Counted from the stretch's first letter, positions 27,997-37,274 are shown. The stretch: DNA of 64,000 nucleotides from Nocardiopsis flavescens (GCF_900141985.1 NZ_FQZK01000026.1:1-64000); one strand, 5' to 3'. Program-made: numbers and translations. Notes: generated by a model not told the origin, from the letters alone.

Positions 27997-29997
27997 GTGA
28001 TCCCCGCCGAAACCACCGCACCACCCTCCCGCCGCCGCCGGACGGCGGCGGCCCTGGCCGCAGCGACGGGCGCCCTCGCCGTGCTCGCCACCGGCTGCGC
28101 CGCGGCCCCCGGGCCCGCGCACGTACCGGCCGCCGCCGCCCCCACCGCGGACCTCACCGCCCAGGACCTGGAGGCCTGGCTCGACGGGCTGGTCCCGGCC
28201 GCGCTGGACACCGCGGGCATCCCCGGCGCCTCGGTCTCGGTCGTCCACGACGGCGAGCTGCTGACCGCCCGCGGCTACGGGTACGCCGACACCGGCGCCG
28301 ACGGGCGTGACCCGCTGCCGGTCGACCCCGAGGACTCCCTCTTCCGCGTCGGCTCCGTGTCCAAGCTGTTCACCGCGACCGCGGTCATGCAGCTGGTCGA
28401 GGACGGCCGGGTCGACCTCGACACCGACGTCCACGAGTACATCGACTTCACGGTCCCCACGGCGTTCGACGAGCCGGTCACCGTCCGGCACCTGCTCACC
28501 CACACGCCCGGGTTCGAGGAGAGGGTCGCGGGGATGATCCTCCCCGAGGGCGCCGAGCACGACCTGGGCGAGGTCCTCGCCGCCGACCCGCCCGAGCAGA
28601 TCTTCCCGCCCGGCACCGTCCCGGCCTACTCCAACTACGGCAACGCCCTGGCCGGGTACATCGTCGAGCAGGTGTCCGGCGAGCCCTTCGCGGACTACGT
28701 GCGCGACAACGTGCTGGAGCCGGTCGGCATGGACTCCTCCGACTTCGTCCAGCCCCTCCCCGAGGGGCTCCGGGACCGCATGGCCCAGGGGTACACGTCC
28801 ACCGGCGCCCCCGCGGCGCCCTTCGAGACCGTCTCCGGCGCCCCCGCCGGCTCGCTGTCCGCCTCCGCGACCGACATGGCGCGCTTCATGCTCGCGCACC
28901 TGGGGCACGCGCCGGGCGGCGAGGCCCTGCTGTCCCCCGAGACGCTGGAGGAGATGCACGCCCCCGCGCTGGACGCCGACTCCCTGGGCACCCTCGCCGG
29001 GGGCCCGCGGATGACCCTGGGGTTCTTCGACGAGAGCCGCAACGGGTACCGGATCCTCGGCCACGGCGGCGACACCCAGTACTTCCACAGCGAGATGCAG
29101 ATCCTCCCGGAGGAGGACACCGGCATCTTCATCACCCTCAACGGCAGCGGCGACGCCGACATGGGCAGCCACCTCCTGCGCCTGAGCGTCGTCGACGGCT
29201 TCTTCGACCGCTACTTCCCCGGTGAGGGCCCGGCCGACTCCCCCGTCGAGGAGACCGCCCGCGAGCACGCGGCGATGGCCGAGGGGACCTACACCAGCTC
29301 CCGCGCGATGCGCAGCACGTTCCTGTCCGCCATCGACCTCGTGGGCGAGACGCGGGTCCAGGCCCGCCAGGACGGGACGATCCTGGTCTCCCCCGGCCCG
29401 GAGACCTTCGTGCCGACGGTCTACGAGGAGGTCGCGCCCTGGGTGTGGCGCGAGGTCGGCGGGCAGGGCGTCATCTCGATGCGCGCCTCCGAGGACGGCG
29501 AGCGCGTCGAGGCGATCGGCTACGCGTCGGCGTTCACCCTCCTCCGCGTCGACGCCGAGCGCTCGTCCTCCGTGGCCCTGCCGGTCCTGCTCGCCTCCCT
29601 CGCGGTCCTGCTGGTGACGGTGCTGTCGTGGCCGGTCGCGCTGGTGGCGCGCCGCGCCCTCTCGCTGCCCGCCCGGGACCGCGCCGGACGCCTCGCCCGC
29701 GTTCTGACCAGGGTCGGCGTCGCCTCGGCGGTCGCCGCTCTCCTCTCCTGGGCGGTCCTCATCACCCTGGTCATGGGGCTCCAGGACGTGCCCACCGCGG
29801 CGGTCCGGGTGCTACAGGGGATGCAGCTGCTCGGGGCCCTGGCGATCCTCCCGGCGGCCTGGACGGTGGTCGGCGACGTCCGCCGCCGGGCCGGGTGGAA
29901 GCGGTGGACCTGGAGCTCCCTCGTCCTGGCCGCCCTGCTGGGCGTGCAGTGGTTCGCGATCACCTTCGCCCTGCTCTCCGTGAGCGCGTCGTACTGA
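27997..29997 (+). CDS. Serine beta-lactamase-fold hydrolase with C-terminal membrane domain
   Basis: This is a class C beta-lactamase/D-alanyl-D-alanine carboxypeptidase-like protein of 666 aa. It has a lipoprotein-type signal (AALAAATGALAVLATGC) and catalytic motifs S120-V-S-K123, Y211-S-N213 and H356-G-G, the standard SxxK/YxN/HxG triad. A C-terminal region (residues about 525-660) carries four membrane helices (for example ALPVLLASLAVLLVTVLSWPV and VLAALLGVQWFAITFALL). The extracellular hydrolase is thus tethered at both ends. GTG 27997 has AAGGAG 7 nt upstream. It could be a peptidase, esterase or peptidoglycan-processing enzyme; the substrate is unknown. A two-component system follows after 197 bp. 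Confidence 0.9.
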   Translation: MIPAETTAPPSRRRRTAAALAAATGALAVLATGCAAAPGPAHVPAAAAPTADLTAQDLEAWLDGLVPAALDTAGIPGASVSVVHDGELLTARGYGYADTGADGRDPLPVDPEDSLFRVGSVSKLFTATAVMQLVEDGRVDLDTDVHEYIDFTVPTAFDEPVTVRHLLTHTPGFEERVAGMILPEGAEHDLGEVLAADPPEQIFPPGTVPAYSNYGNALAGYIVEQVSGEPFADYVRDNVLEPVGMDSSDFVQPLPEGLRDRMAQGYTSTGAPAAPFETVSGAPAGSLSASATDMARFMLAHLGHAPGGEALLSPETLEEMHAPALDADSLGTLAGGPRMTLGFFDESRNGYRILGHGGDTQYFHSEMQILPEEDTGIFITLNGSGDADMGSHLLRLSVVDGFFDRYFPGEGPADSPVEETAREHAAMAEGTYTSSRAMRSTFLSAIDLVGETRVQARQDGTILVSPGPETFVPTVYEEVAPWVWREVGGQGVISMRASEDGERVEAIGYASAFTLLRVDAERSSSVALPVLLASLAVLLVTVLSWPVALVARRALSLPARDRAGRLARVLTRVGVASAVAALLSWAVLITLVMGLQDVPTAAVRVLQGMQLLGALAILPAAWTVVGDVRRRAGWKRWTWSSLVLAALLGVQWFAITFALLSVSASY

Positions 29998-30030
29998 TCC
30001 GCGGGGCCCGCCGCCCCGGCGGCGGGCCCG

Positions 30031-30084
30031 CCTCCTCCGAAGGTCGCAAGCGCGGTGCCGATCCGCGTCCGATGCGCCGGAGCG
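30031..30084 (+). repeat. Dispersed 54-bp repeat, copy B
   Basis: This is the second copy of the element at 27897-27950. It lies in the gap between the beta-lactamase-fold gene and the downstream sensor kinase gene, about 110 bp before the kinase ATG. Confidence 0.75.
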
Positions 30085-30194
30085 CCCGGTGCGGCCAGGC
30101 TGGAGGCGCACCGCCCGCGGGGACGACCTCCCGCGGGCTCCCGTCCCGTCGTACCGACGGGATCATGTCCTTGGACCGACGAACGGGGGACCCC

Positions 30195-31538
30195 ATGAGC
30201 GAACGAGACCAGGACACCGCCGCACGGGCGGCGGGAGCGGTGCCCGCCTCCCCCTTCGCCGGGGCCGCCGACCTGGCCGACACCCTGCTGGACCGGGTGG
30301 GGCTGCGCGGGGAGACCGCCCGCGACTCCGCGCTGGCGGTGGTCGTGGCGGCGGCCTCCGTCGGGCTGCTCGGGCTGGTGGCGTTCCTGCTGGAGCGCCT
30401 GGAGGGGGAGGCGCTGCCGCTGGGGACCACCGCCTCCCTCGCCGCCGCCGTGGCGGTCCAGTCCCTGCTGCTGGCCGTGCGCCGCAGGTTCCCGGAGTTC
30501 TGCCTGCTCGCCGGGACGGCGATCCAGGTACTGGTCATGGCGCTGCTGCCCCTGGAGGTGGGCTTCCAGGGGCTGGCGCTGTTCGTCGCCGCGTACACCT
30601 GCGGAACCCGGCTCCCGACCCTGCGGCTGACCGCCGTCACCGTCGTCGCCGTCGCCCTGTACTGGCTGGTGGGAGGCCCGGTCCAGGGGATGCTGGCGCC
30701 GTCGGTGGACCTGGTGCCCCTCCCCGAGGGGGCCCTGATGGCGTGGCTGGGGCTGCTCGTCTCCGCCGTCCCCACGTTCGTGCTCCCCGCCCTGGTCGGC
30801 GTCTACACCGGCACCCGGCGGCGCTACACCGAGCTGCTGCGGCTGCGCGCCACCGAGGAGATCCGCGCCCAGCGGGAGCGGGCCGAGGCGGCCGTCCGGT
30901 CCGAGCGCACCCGCATGGCGCGCGAGCTGCACGACATCGCCGCCCACCACCTGTCCGGCATGGTGGTGCAGGCCGGGGCCGCCGAGCGGCTCGTCGGCCG
31001 CGACGACGGCGCCGCCCGCGAGGCGATGGCCTGGGTGCGGTCCCAGGGCAAGGAGACCCTGGCCAGCCTGCGCTCGGTGGTCGGGGCGCTGCGCGACCCG
31101 GGCGACGACGGCCGGACCGCCCGGGGCGACGGCGGCGCGCCCGTCCCCGGGCTGTCCGCGCTGGACCGCCTGGTCGGTACCGAGCGCGACCTCGGCACCG
31201 CCATCGAGGTGGTCCGCGAGGGCGAGGCCTACTCCCTGGCCCCCATCGCCGACGTCACCGCCTACCGGCTGGTGCAGGAGGCGCTGTCCAACGCCCGCGA
31301 CCACGCGGCCGGGGCGCGGGTGCGGGTCCTGCTCCGGTACGGTCCGGAGCGGTTCGCGCTGGAGGTGGCGAACGGCCCGGGCGGTTCCCGGACGACCGAG
31401 CGGGAGCACCGCGGACTGGGCGTCCTGGGCATGCGCGAACGGGCCCAGGTGGTGGGGGCCGACCTGGAGGTCGGGCCCACCGGAGAAGGGGGATGGCGGG
31501 TGCGCTGGGAGATGCCGATGGACGGGGACGAGCGGTGA
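30195..31538 (+). CDS. NarL/DesK-type sensor histidine kinase
   Basis: This 447-aa membrane kinase has about five N-terminal membrane helices (from LAVVVAAASVGLLGLVAFLL to LMAWLGLLVSAVPTFVLPALV), a short linker helix, and a HisKA_3 domain with H246 in ARELHDIAAHHLSGMVVQAG. A C-terminal HATPase follows (VQEALSNARDHAAG, GLGVLGMRERAQ). The lack of a large external domain suggests sensing within or at the membrane. It overlaps the response regulator gene by 4 bp (GTGA). ATG 30195 has GGGGGA 5 nt upstream. Confidence 0.94.
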   Translation: MSERDQDTAARAAGAVPASPFAGAADLADTLLDRVGLRGETARDSALAVVVAAASVGLLGLVAFLLERLEGEALPLGTTASLAAAVAVQSLLLAVRRRFPEFCLLAGTAIQVLVMALLPLEVGFQGLALFVAAYTCGTRLPTLRLTAVTVVAVALYWLVGGPVQGMLAPSVDLVPLPEGALMAWLGLLVSAVPTFVLPALVGVYTGTRRRYTELLRLRATEEIRAQRERAEAAVRSERTRMARELHDIAAHHLSGMVVQAGAAERLVGRDDGAAREAMAWVRSQGKETLASLRSVVGALRDPGDDGRTARGDGGAPVPGLSALDRLVGTERDLGTAIEVVREGEAYSLAPIADVTAYRLVQEALSNARDHAAGARVRVLLRYGPERFALEVANGPGGSRTTEREHRGLGVLGMRERAQVVGADLEVGPTGEGGWRVRWEMPMDGDER

Positions 31539-32200
31539 TCAGGGTTCTGCTGGTGGACGACCAGGCCATCGTCCGGGCGGGGTTCCGGGTGATCCTCGAC
31601 ATGGCCGACGGCATCGAGGTCGTCGGCGAGGCCGCGGACGGTCCGGCGGCGGTGGAGCTGGCGGCCCGGCTCGCGCCGGACGTCGTCTGCATGGACGTGC
31701 GCATGCCGGGAGGCGACGGGCTGGCAGCGACGCGGGGGATTCTGGACCGGGCCCGCGAGCGCGGGATACGGCCGCCGGAGATCCTCATCATCACCACGTT
31801 CGACCTCGACGACTACGTGTTCGGGGCGCTGGAGGCGGGGGCCGCGGGGTTCGTCCTCAAGGACACCGACCCCGACGACCTGGTGGACGCGGTGCGCAGG
31901 CTCGCGACCGGGCAGGGGATGGTGGACCGGACGGTGACCCGCCGGGTCATGGCCGAGTTCGCCCGCCGCAGGCCCCCCGAGGGTGCCGACCCGGACGCGC
32001 TGGGGCTGCTCACCGCCCGCGAGGCCGACATCGTGCGGCTGCTGGCGGAGGGGATGTCGAACGCCGAGATCGCGGAGAGGCTGTTCATCGAGACCAGCAC
32101 GGTGAAGTCGCACCTGACCCGGGCGATGGCCAAGATCGGCACCCGGGACCGCCTCCAGACGGTGGTCTGGGCGTACCGGACGGGCGTCGCCCGCCCCTGA
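31535..32200 (+). CDS. NarL/LuxR-type response regulator
   Basis: This 221-aa regulator is the partner of the upstream kinase. The receiver domain has DD at 8-9, phospho-acceptor D54 (VCMDVRMP), Thr in IITTFD and Lys in FVLKDTDPDDL. The LuxR helix-turn-helix is LTAREADIVRLLAEGMSNAEIAERLFIETSTVKSHL, here residues about 150-190. GTG start, translationally coupled to the kinase. It is convergent with the ABC exporter permease gene. Confidence 0.95.
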   Translation: MIRVLLVDDQAIVRAGFRVILDMADGIEVVGEAADGPAAVELAARLAPDVVCMDVRMPGGDGLAATRGILDRARERGIRPPEILIITTFDLDDYVFGALEAGAAGFVLKDTDPDDLVDAVRRLATGQGMVDRTVTRRVMAEFARRRPPEGADPDALGLLTAREADIVRLLAEGMSNAEIAERLFIETSTVKSHLTRAMAKIGTRDRLQTVVWAYRTGVARP

Positions 32201-32246
32201 CCCGGAGGCGGCGGCCGGGCTGGCCGGCCGTGCACGGGGCGCGGAC

Positions 32247-32312
32247 GTGTCGGCGGGGCGGCGTGTCCGTACGTCGCCCTGTCCACAGGTCGGCGTGTCG
32301 ACATGTCCGCGC
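32247..32312. repeat. Intergenic TGTCGACATGTCC repeat, copy at 32247
   Basis: GTGTCCGTACGTCGCCC followed by TGTCGACATGTCCGCG shares both words with 7030-7080 and 37275-37350. The element lies between two convergent genes. Confidence 0.65.
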
Positions 32313-32342
32313 GGCGCGGTGCCGGGGCCGCCGTGGAGCGGC

Positions 32343-32375
32343 GGCCGGGCCGGCGGTGCGCCCGCCGGCCCGGCC
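32343..32375. terminator. Bidirectional terminator
   Basis: A 14-bp perfect stem (GGCCGGGCCGGCGG and its complement, 5-nt loop) lies between the convergent response regulator and ABC permease genes. Confidence 0.65.
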
Positions 32376-32423
32376 ACCGGCCCCGAACGGGCCGCGGGCC
32401 CCGGCCGGGGCCCGCGCCGCCGG

Positions 32424-33242
32424 TCACGCGTCCCGGCGCTCGAACACCGTCACCGCGACCGCGGTGAACACCGCCAGCCACGCGCCGACCACGAGCACCG
32501 CGACCGCCGTGGGCAGGTAGCCCTCGCTGCCGGGGACGGCGATGCCCGCGAGGCTCTCCACCGCGGCGCCGTACGTGAACCGGGGCACCGTCTCCATCCA
32601 CCACTCCCCCAGGAAGGGGGCCGCGAACACCGGCAGCGCGTTGACCAGGAACACCAGCACGAACGCCCCGGCCGCGCTGCGCAGCACCGCCGCCGCGCAC
32701 GCGGTGAGCACCGCCTGCACCGCCATCCCCACGGGGATGTACACCAGCGTCGCCCGCACCATCCCCGCGGCGCCCAGGCTCAGGGTCGGCTCCCCCGCGA
32801 CGGCCAGCGCGGCCTGGCTGACGTGGAAGTTCACCTGCGCCACCGCCACGCCCACCACCAGCGCCAGCACCGCGAGGATGACCAGCTTGGCCAGCAGCGG
32901 GCGCCACCGGCGCGGCGTCGCGGTCAGCGTGTACACCGCGGGCCCGCGGAACTCCGACGCCACGATGTTCCCGGCCAGCGCGGCGAAGGTCAGCGTTCCG
33001 AACCCCCCGGCGAAGAAGATGACGGCGTACTCGCCCTCCGCCTGCTCCCGCGCCAGCGCGGCGCTGTCGCCGAACCCCATCGTGAGCACGGTGACGCCCA
33101 CCGTCAGGACGAACGCCAGCACCAGCATGGTCCGGTTGGCGGGCGTCGCCAGGAACTTCCGCCACTCCGACTTCAGCACCGACCCGAACCCCGGGTCCGC
33201 CTCCCGGCCCGCGCCGCCTGTGCGCTCCCGTACCGCCGCCAT
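32424..33242 (-). CDS. ABC-2 type transporter permease
   Basis: This 272-aa membrane protein is the partner of the upstream ATPase in a simple exporter. Six helices are apparent, from TMLVLAFVLTVGVTVLTMGF, through VIFFAGGFGTLTFAALAGNIV with the typical SEFRGPAVYTLTATPRRWRPLLAKL loop, to LPTAVAVLVVGAWLAVFTAVAV. The start ATG overlaps the ATPase stop (TGATG). Substrate unknown; such units often export lipids, antibiotics or peptides. Confidence 0.92.
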   Translation of the reverse strand: MAAVRERTGGAGREADPGFGSVLKSEWRKFLATPANRTMLVLAFVLTVGVTVLTMGFGDSAALAREQAEGEYAVIFFAGGFGTLTFAALAGNIVASEFRGPAVYTLTATPRRWRPLLAKLVILAVLALVVGVAVAQVNFHVSQAALAVAGEPTLSLGAAGMVRATLVYIPVGMAVQAVLTACAAAVLRSAAGAFVLVFLVNALPVFAAPFLGEWWMETVPRFTYGAAVESLAGIAVPGSEGYLPTAVAVLVVGAWLAVFTAVAVTVFERRDA

Positions 33243-34201
33243 CACCGCTCCCCTCCCGTCACGGCCGCGGCCGGGGCGAACACGTGCCCCGCGCTGCCGC
33301 CCGTGATCTCCATGAACACGTCCTCCAGGCTGGGCCGCTCCGGCGTCAGCTCGTGCAGGGCGAGCCCGTACCGCGCGGCCAGCTCCCCGATGTCGGCGGC
33401 CTCGGCCCCCGTCACCACCAGGGACGCGGTGCCGTCCTGCCCGCCGGCCGCGGCGCCGTCCGCCGCCTCGACCCCGTACCCGTGGTCGCGCAGGACCGCG
33501 GCCAGCGACTCCGCCCGCGGCCCGCCCACCCGGACCCGCCCGCCTGAGCCCCGGCGCACCAGGTCCGCCACGGTGGTGTCGGCGATCAGCCGCCCCCGCC
33601 CGATGACGACCACCCGGTCCGCGGTCTCGGCCATCTCCCCCATGAGGTGGCTGGAGACCAGGACCGTGCGCCCCTCGGCGGCCAGCGACCGCATCAGCGT
33701 GCGCACCCAGCGGACCCCCTCCGGGTCGAGCCCGTTGACCGGCTCGTCCAGCAGCAGGGTTCCGGGGTCGCCGAGCAGGGCGGTGGCGATGCCCAGCCGC
33801 TGGCGCATGCCGAGCGAGAACGCGCCCACCCGCTTGCCCGCCACGTCGGACAGCCCGACCGTTCCCAGCACCTCGTCCACCCGCCGGTCCGGCAGGCGCG
33901 CGGCCGCCGCCACCCACCGCAGGTGCGCCGCCGCGGTCATGCCGCGCGGTACCGCCCCGGTGTCGAGGAGGGCCCCCACGGTCCGCAGCGGGGCGGCCAT
34001 GTCCCGGTAGCGGACCCCGTCGATCGCGGCCCCGCCCCGAGTGGGCCGGTCCAGCCCCACGACCATCCGCATCGTCGTGCTCTTGCCCGCGCCGTTGGGG
34101 CCGAGGAAGCCGGTGACCTTCCCCGAGGGGGCGGTGAACGACAGGTCGTCCACCGCCCGCGTCCCGCCGTAGTCCTTGCGCAGTCCGCTCACTTCGATCA
34201 C
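33242..34201 (-). CDS. ABC transporter ATP-binding protein
   Basis: This 319-aa ATPase powers the adjacent ABC-2 permease. It has Walker A LGPNGAGKSTTMRMV, Q-loop region near VGALLDTGAVPRGMTA, signature AFSLGMRQRLGIATAL, Walker B GTLLLDEPVNGLDPEG and the switch His in TVLVSSHLMGEM. The C-terminal 100 residues form the accessory domain common to drug-export ATPases of the DrrA/CcmA type. GTG start. It is divergent from a two-component system, with a CGACAA-N3-TTGTCG palindrome in the 159-bp gap. Confidence 0.94.
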   Translation of the reverse strand: MIEVSGLRKDYGGTRAVDDLSFTAPSGKVTGFLGPNGAGKSTTMRMVVGLDRPTRGGAAIDGVRYRDMAAPLRTVGALLDTGAVPRGMTAAAHLRWVAAAARLPDRRVDEVLGTVGLSDVAGKRVGAFSLGMRQRLGIATALLGDPGTLLLDEPVNGLDPEGVRWVRTLMRSLAAEGRTVLVSSHLMGEMAETADRVVVIGRGRLIADTTVADLVRRGSGGRVRVGGPRAESLAAVLRDHGYGVEAADGAAAGGQDGTASLVVTGAEAADIGELAARYGLALHELTPERPSLEDVFMEITGGSAGHVFAPAAAVTGGER

Positions 34202-34295
34202 GTCGTCCGCCCGCCCTTCGTGGTCCGTCTTCCGTCACCACAAGGCAATCGCCCGGGGGCGGTGCGGCGTGAGCGCCGAATGCGGGCAGGGGTGA

Positions 34296-34310
34296 CGACA
34301 AATGTTGTCG
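34296..34310. promoter_or_regulatory. Perfect 15-bp inverted repeat between exporter and two-component genes
   Basis: CGACAA-ATG-TTGTCG is a perfect dyad in the divergent gap, 95 bp from the ATPase start and 51 bp from the kinase start. It is a candidate operator for the NarL-type regulator encoded at 35656. Confidence 0.5.
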
Positions 34311-34360
34311 ATCCGCTCCGGGAGGGGGCCGGACGGGGCTCCGACGCCTACGGTGGGGGC

Positions 34361-35659
34361 ATGAGCGACCACACGGGTAGCCCGGCCCCGTCATCACCGC
34401 GGCCCTGGGACCCTCCGGGGGACGGGGCGGGCGGCCGGTCCGCTGCCCCGCGGCCGGCGACCGCGCTCCTCGTGTGCGTCCTCGCGGTGGTCGCCGCGGC
34501 CAACGGCGTCTTCTGCCTGGTCGTCATCGAGGACGCCGACGTGGCGGCGGTCCTGGCCGGAGCGGTGGCGATGGCGGCGGCCTCGGCGGTGCTGGTGCCC
34601 CTGGGCCCCCGCTTCCCGGGCGCCGTGGCCGTGGCCGTCGTCCTCGCGGCGGCCCTGCCGTACCTGGTCGACTCCGACTGGCGGGAGCTGGCCCTGGCCG
34701 GCGGGCTGGTCTGGCCGGTGCTCGCCCTGGCGTGGTCCGCGGCCAACCTCGTCCGCCGGGCGCGCGGGCCGCGCGGCGCGGCGGCCGGGGCGGTCGCGTT
34801 CGCGGGCTACGCGGTGTTCGTCGCCGTCGTCCGCGGGGCGGAGGGCCCCGCGCTGGTGGAGGCGCTCAACGCCTCCGCCCCCGTGCTGGGCGGTGCCGCC
34901 CTGGCGCTGTACGGGCGGTTGGCGCAGGCCCGCGCGGAGCGGGCCCGCCAAGAGGAGCGGGAGCGGGCGCTGCTGGCCGAGCGCGCGCGGATCGACGAGC
35001 GCCGCCGCCTGGCCCGGGAGATGCACGACGTCGTCTCGCACCAGGTCAGCCTGATCGTGCTCCAGGCGGGGGCCCTGGCCTCCACGTCCGCCGACCCCGG
35101 GGTCCGCGAGATCGCCGACCGCATCAGGGCGGCGGGCGGCCGGGCCGTGGACGAGCTGCGCGAGATGGTCGGGGTGCTCAACGACCCGTCCTCGGTGCGC
35201 CCGGACCCCCCGGAGTCCTTCGGGCCGGCCGCCGACGTCCCCGACCCCCTGGGCCCGGTGGCCGAGGCCGGGGACGCCGGCCAGCGGGTGGAGCTGACCG
35301 TGCGCGGCGACCTCGCCGGCCTCCCGCCGCACGTGGCGCGGGCCCTGCACCGGGTGGTCCAGGAGAGCCTGACCAACGCGCGCAAGCACGCCCCGGGCGC
35401 GGCGGTCGGGCTCACGGTGGCCCGCAACCCCGACGCCGTGCTGGTGGAGGCCGTCAACCCGGTGGACGACGGCCTCTCCGGCCCCCTCATCGAGGGGACC
35501 GGGACCGGGCTGGAGGGGTTGCGCCACCGGGTGGAGATGCTGGACGGCTCCCTGCGGGCGGGCCGGGAGGGCGACGGGTTCCGGGTGGCGGCCGTCGTCC
35601 CGCTGCCGGGCGGGCCGGACGGGCCGGACACGGGTACGGGGACGGGGGGACGGCGGTGA
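34361..35659 (+). CDS. NarL/DesK-type sensor histidine kinase
   Basis: This 432-aa membrane kinase has four to five N-terminal helices (ALLVCVLAVVAAANGVFCLVV to AVAFAGYAVFVAVV), a coiled-coil linker rich in Arg/Glu, and HisKA_3 with H222 in AREMHDVVSHQVSLIVLQAG. The HATPase (VQESLTNARKHAPG, GTGLEGLRHRVEMLDG) follows. It is divergent from the ABC exporter and coupled to the regulator by a 4-bp overlap. ATG 34361 has GGTGGGGG upstream. The context suggests it controls the exporter (inference). Confidence 0.94.
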   Translation: MSDHTGSPAPSSPRPWDPPGDGAGGRSAAPRPATALLVCVLAVVAAANGVFCLVVIEDADVAAVLAGAVAMAAASAVLVPLGPRFPGAVAVAVVLAAALPYLVDSDWRELALAGGLVWPVLALAWSAANLVRRARGPRGAAAGAVAFAGYAVFVAVVRGAEGPALVEALNASAPVLGGAALALYGRLAQARAERARQEERERALLAERARIDERRRLAREMHDVVSHQVSLIVLQAGALASTSADPGVREIADRIRAAGGRAVDELREMVGVLNDPSSVRPDPPESFGPAADVPDPLGPVAEAGDAGQRVELTVRGDLAGLPPHVARALHRVVQESLTNARKHAPGAAVGLTVARNPDAVLVEAVNPVDDGLSGPLIEGTGTGLEGLRHRVEMLDGSLRAGREGDGFRVAAVVPLPGGPDGPDTGTGTGGRR

Positions 35660-36309
35660 TCGACGTGGTGCTCGTGGACGACGAGCCGATGGTCCGGGAG
35701 CACCTGGGGGTCATCCTGGGCGCGGCCGAGGGGCTGCGCGTGGTGGGCGAGGCGGGCGACGGGGCCGAGGCGGTGGAGGCGGTGCTCCGGCACCGCCCGC
35801 GTGTGGTGCTGATGGACCTGCGGATGCCCGGGGTGGACGGGATCGCGGCCACGGAGCGGATCGCCGCGCTGCCCGACCCGCCGGTGGTGGTCGCGCTGAC
35901 CACGTTCGCCGACGACTCGCACGTGGCGCGCGCGCTGGAGGCGGGCGCGGCGGGGTTCCTGGTGAAGTCCACCCCCATGGAGGAGCTGGTGGGCCTGGTC
36001 CGGGTGGCGGCGGGCGGGCACGCGGTGCTGTCCCGGGAGGTCGCGGGCGGGTTCGCCGTCCGGGCGGGGGCGTCGGCGCGCGCCCGGGAGCGGGTCGCGG
36101 GGCTGAGCCCCCGGGACCGCGACATCCTGGGGTGCCTGGCGGAGGGGATGACCAACGCGGAGATCGGGGCGCGGCTGTTCCTGGCGGAGACGACGGTGCG
36201 CGGGTACGTGTCGCGGCTGCTCACCCGGCTCGACCTCGACAACCGCACCCGGGCCGGGCTCCTGGCCAGGGAGGCGGGGCTGCGCGCTCCGGAGCGGCCG
36301 TCCCGGTGA
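35656..36309 (+). CDS. NarL/LuxR-type response regulator
   Basis: This 217-aa regulator is coupled to the upstream kinase. The receiver domain has D54 (VLMDLRMP), Thr in VALTTFADD and Lys in GFLVKSTPMEEL. The LuxR-type helix-turn-helix is LSPRDRDILGCLAEGMTNAEIGARLF to TTVRGYVSRLLTRL. GTG start. It ends 16 bp before the convergent MerR gene. Confidence 0.95.
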   Translation: MIDVVLVDDEPMVREHLGVILGAAEGLRVVGEAGDGAEAVEAVLRHRPRVVLMDLRMPGVDGIAATERIAALPDPPVVVALTTFADDSHVARALEAGAAGFLVKSTPMEELVGLVRVAAGGHAVLSREVAGGFAVRAGASARARERVAGLSPRDRDILGCLAEGMTNAEIGARLFLAETTVRGYVSRLLTRLDLDNRTRAGLLAREAGLRAPERPSR

Positions 36310-36325
36310 CGGCCGCGGGCGCGGC

Positions 36326-37219
36326 TCAGGCCGGGACCGCCTCCCCGTCCCCGTTCCCGTCGTCGGCGTCGTCATCGTCGTCGTCGGGGAAGTCCGAGAC
36401 GTCGAGCAGGCGCAGCGCGGTCTCGACGCCCGTCCCGCGCAGGATCAGCCGCGGCGAGGCCAGGTCGCCGAACATGCCGTCCACGGGGTGCGAGACCAGC
36501 AGGGACAGGGCGGTGCCGTACTTGGCCATGGACAGTGCGCCGGGGAGGAACACCGACACCTCCTCGCGGGGCTCGAAGTCCCGCACCTCGGCGCTCGCGT
36601 CGACCGGGCCGGCCGGGAGGCCGTCGACGGGGAGCGCGACCCGCCACAGCGGGCCCTGCTCCGAGCGGAACCGCTCCCGCTCCCGCGCGGTCTCCCGGGC
36701 CATGGACGCCCAGGCCGGTCCGGCGACCCGGGCGCCCCGCGCCCGCGCCAGGGCGGTGAGCTCGTCCGCGGTGGCGGTGACGGCCGCCATGGTCGGGCCC
36801 CAGACGTCGTCCTCCGGTCCCGCGGCGGGGCCGGAGGGGTCGGGGGCGAGCGCGGTCAGGACCGTGGCGCCGGGGACGGCGCTCCGCCGCACCTCGGGGC
36901 GCGCGACCAGGAGTTCGCGGGCGGTGGCGACGGCGTCGTCCTCGGCCGCGCGCTTCAGCAGCAGCTCCCCGACGTGCTCCTCCAGCAGGCCGGCGGCGGC
37001 GTCGGGTTCGTCCAGCGCCCGCCGCACGAGCTTGACGCTCATCCCGGTACCGCGCAGGGCCATGACGGTCATGGCGGTTTCGAGCTGGGCGAAGTCGTAG
37101 CCGCGGTACCCGGTCTGCTCATCGACCTCGGCGGGGACGAGCAGGCCTTCGGCGTGGTAGAAGCGGAGCGTCTGCGGCGAGAGGCGGCACATCTCGCTGA
37201 AGTCCTTGATGGAGAGCAT
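36326..37219 (-). CDS. MerR family transcriptional regulator
   Basis: This 297-aa regulator has an N-terminal MerR helix-turn-helix (IKDFSEMCRLSPQTLRFYHAEGLLVPAEVD, YRGYDFAQLE) and a dimerisation helix. A C-terminal effector-like region of about 180 residues resembles a GyrI/BltR-type binding domain by size and context only. The very C-terminus has a run of seven Asp within DFPDDDDDDADD. ATG start, weak RBS. The effector is unknown. Confidence 0.88.
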   Translation of the reverse strand: MLSIKDFSEMCRLSPQTLRFYHAEGLLVPAEVDEQTGYRGYDFAQLETAMTVMALRGTGMSVKLVRRALDEPDAAAGLLEEHVGELLLKRAAEDDAVATARELLVARPEVRRSAVPGATVLTALAPDPSGPAAGPEDDVWGPTMAAVTATADELTALARARGARVAGPAWASMARETARERERFRSEQGPLWRVALPVDGLPAGPVDASAEVRDFEPREEVSVFLPGALSMAKYGTALSLLVSHPVDGMFGDLASPRLILRGTGVETALRLLDVSDFPDDDDDDADDGNGDGEAVPA

Positions 37220-37274
37220 GGGACGAGTGTGGGCCCTGTGGTTACCAGAAGGTCAACCCCGAAGCCCGCACGCC

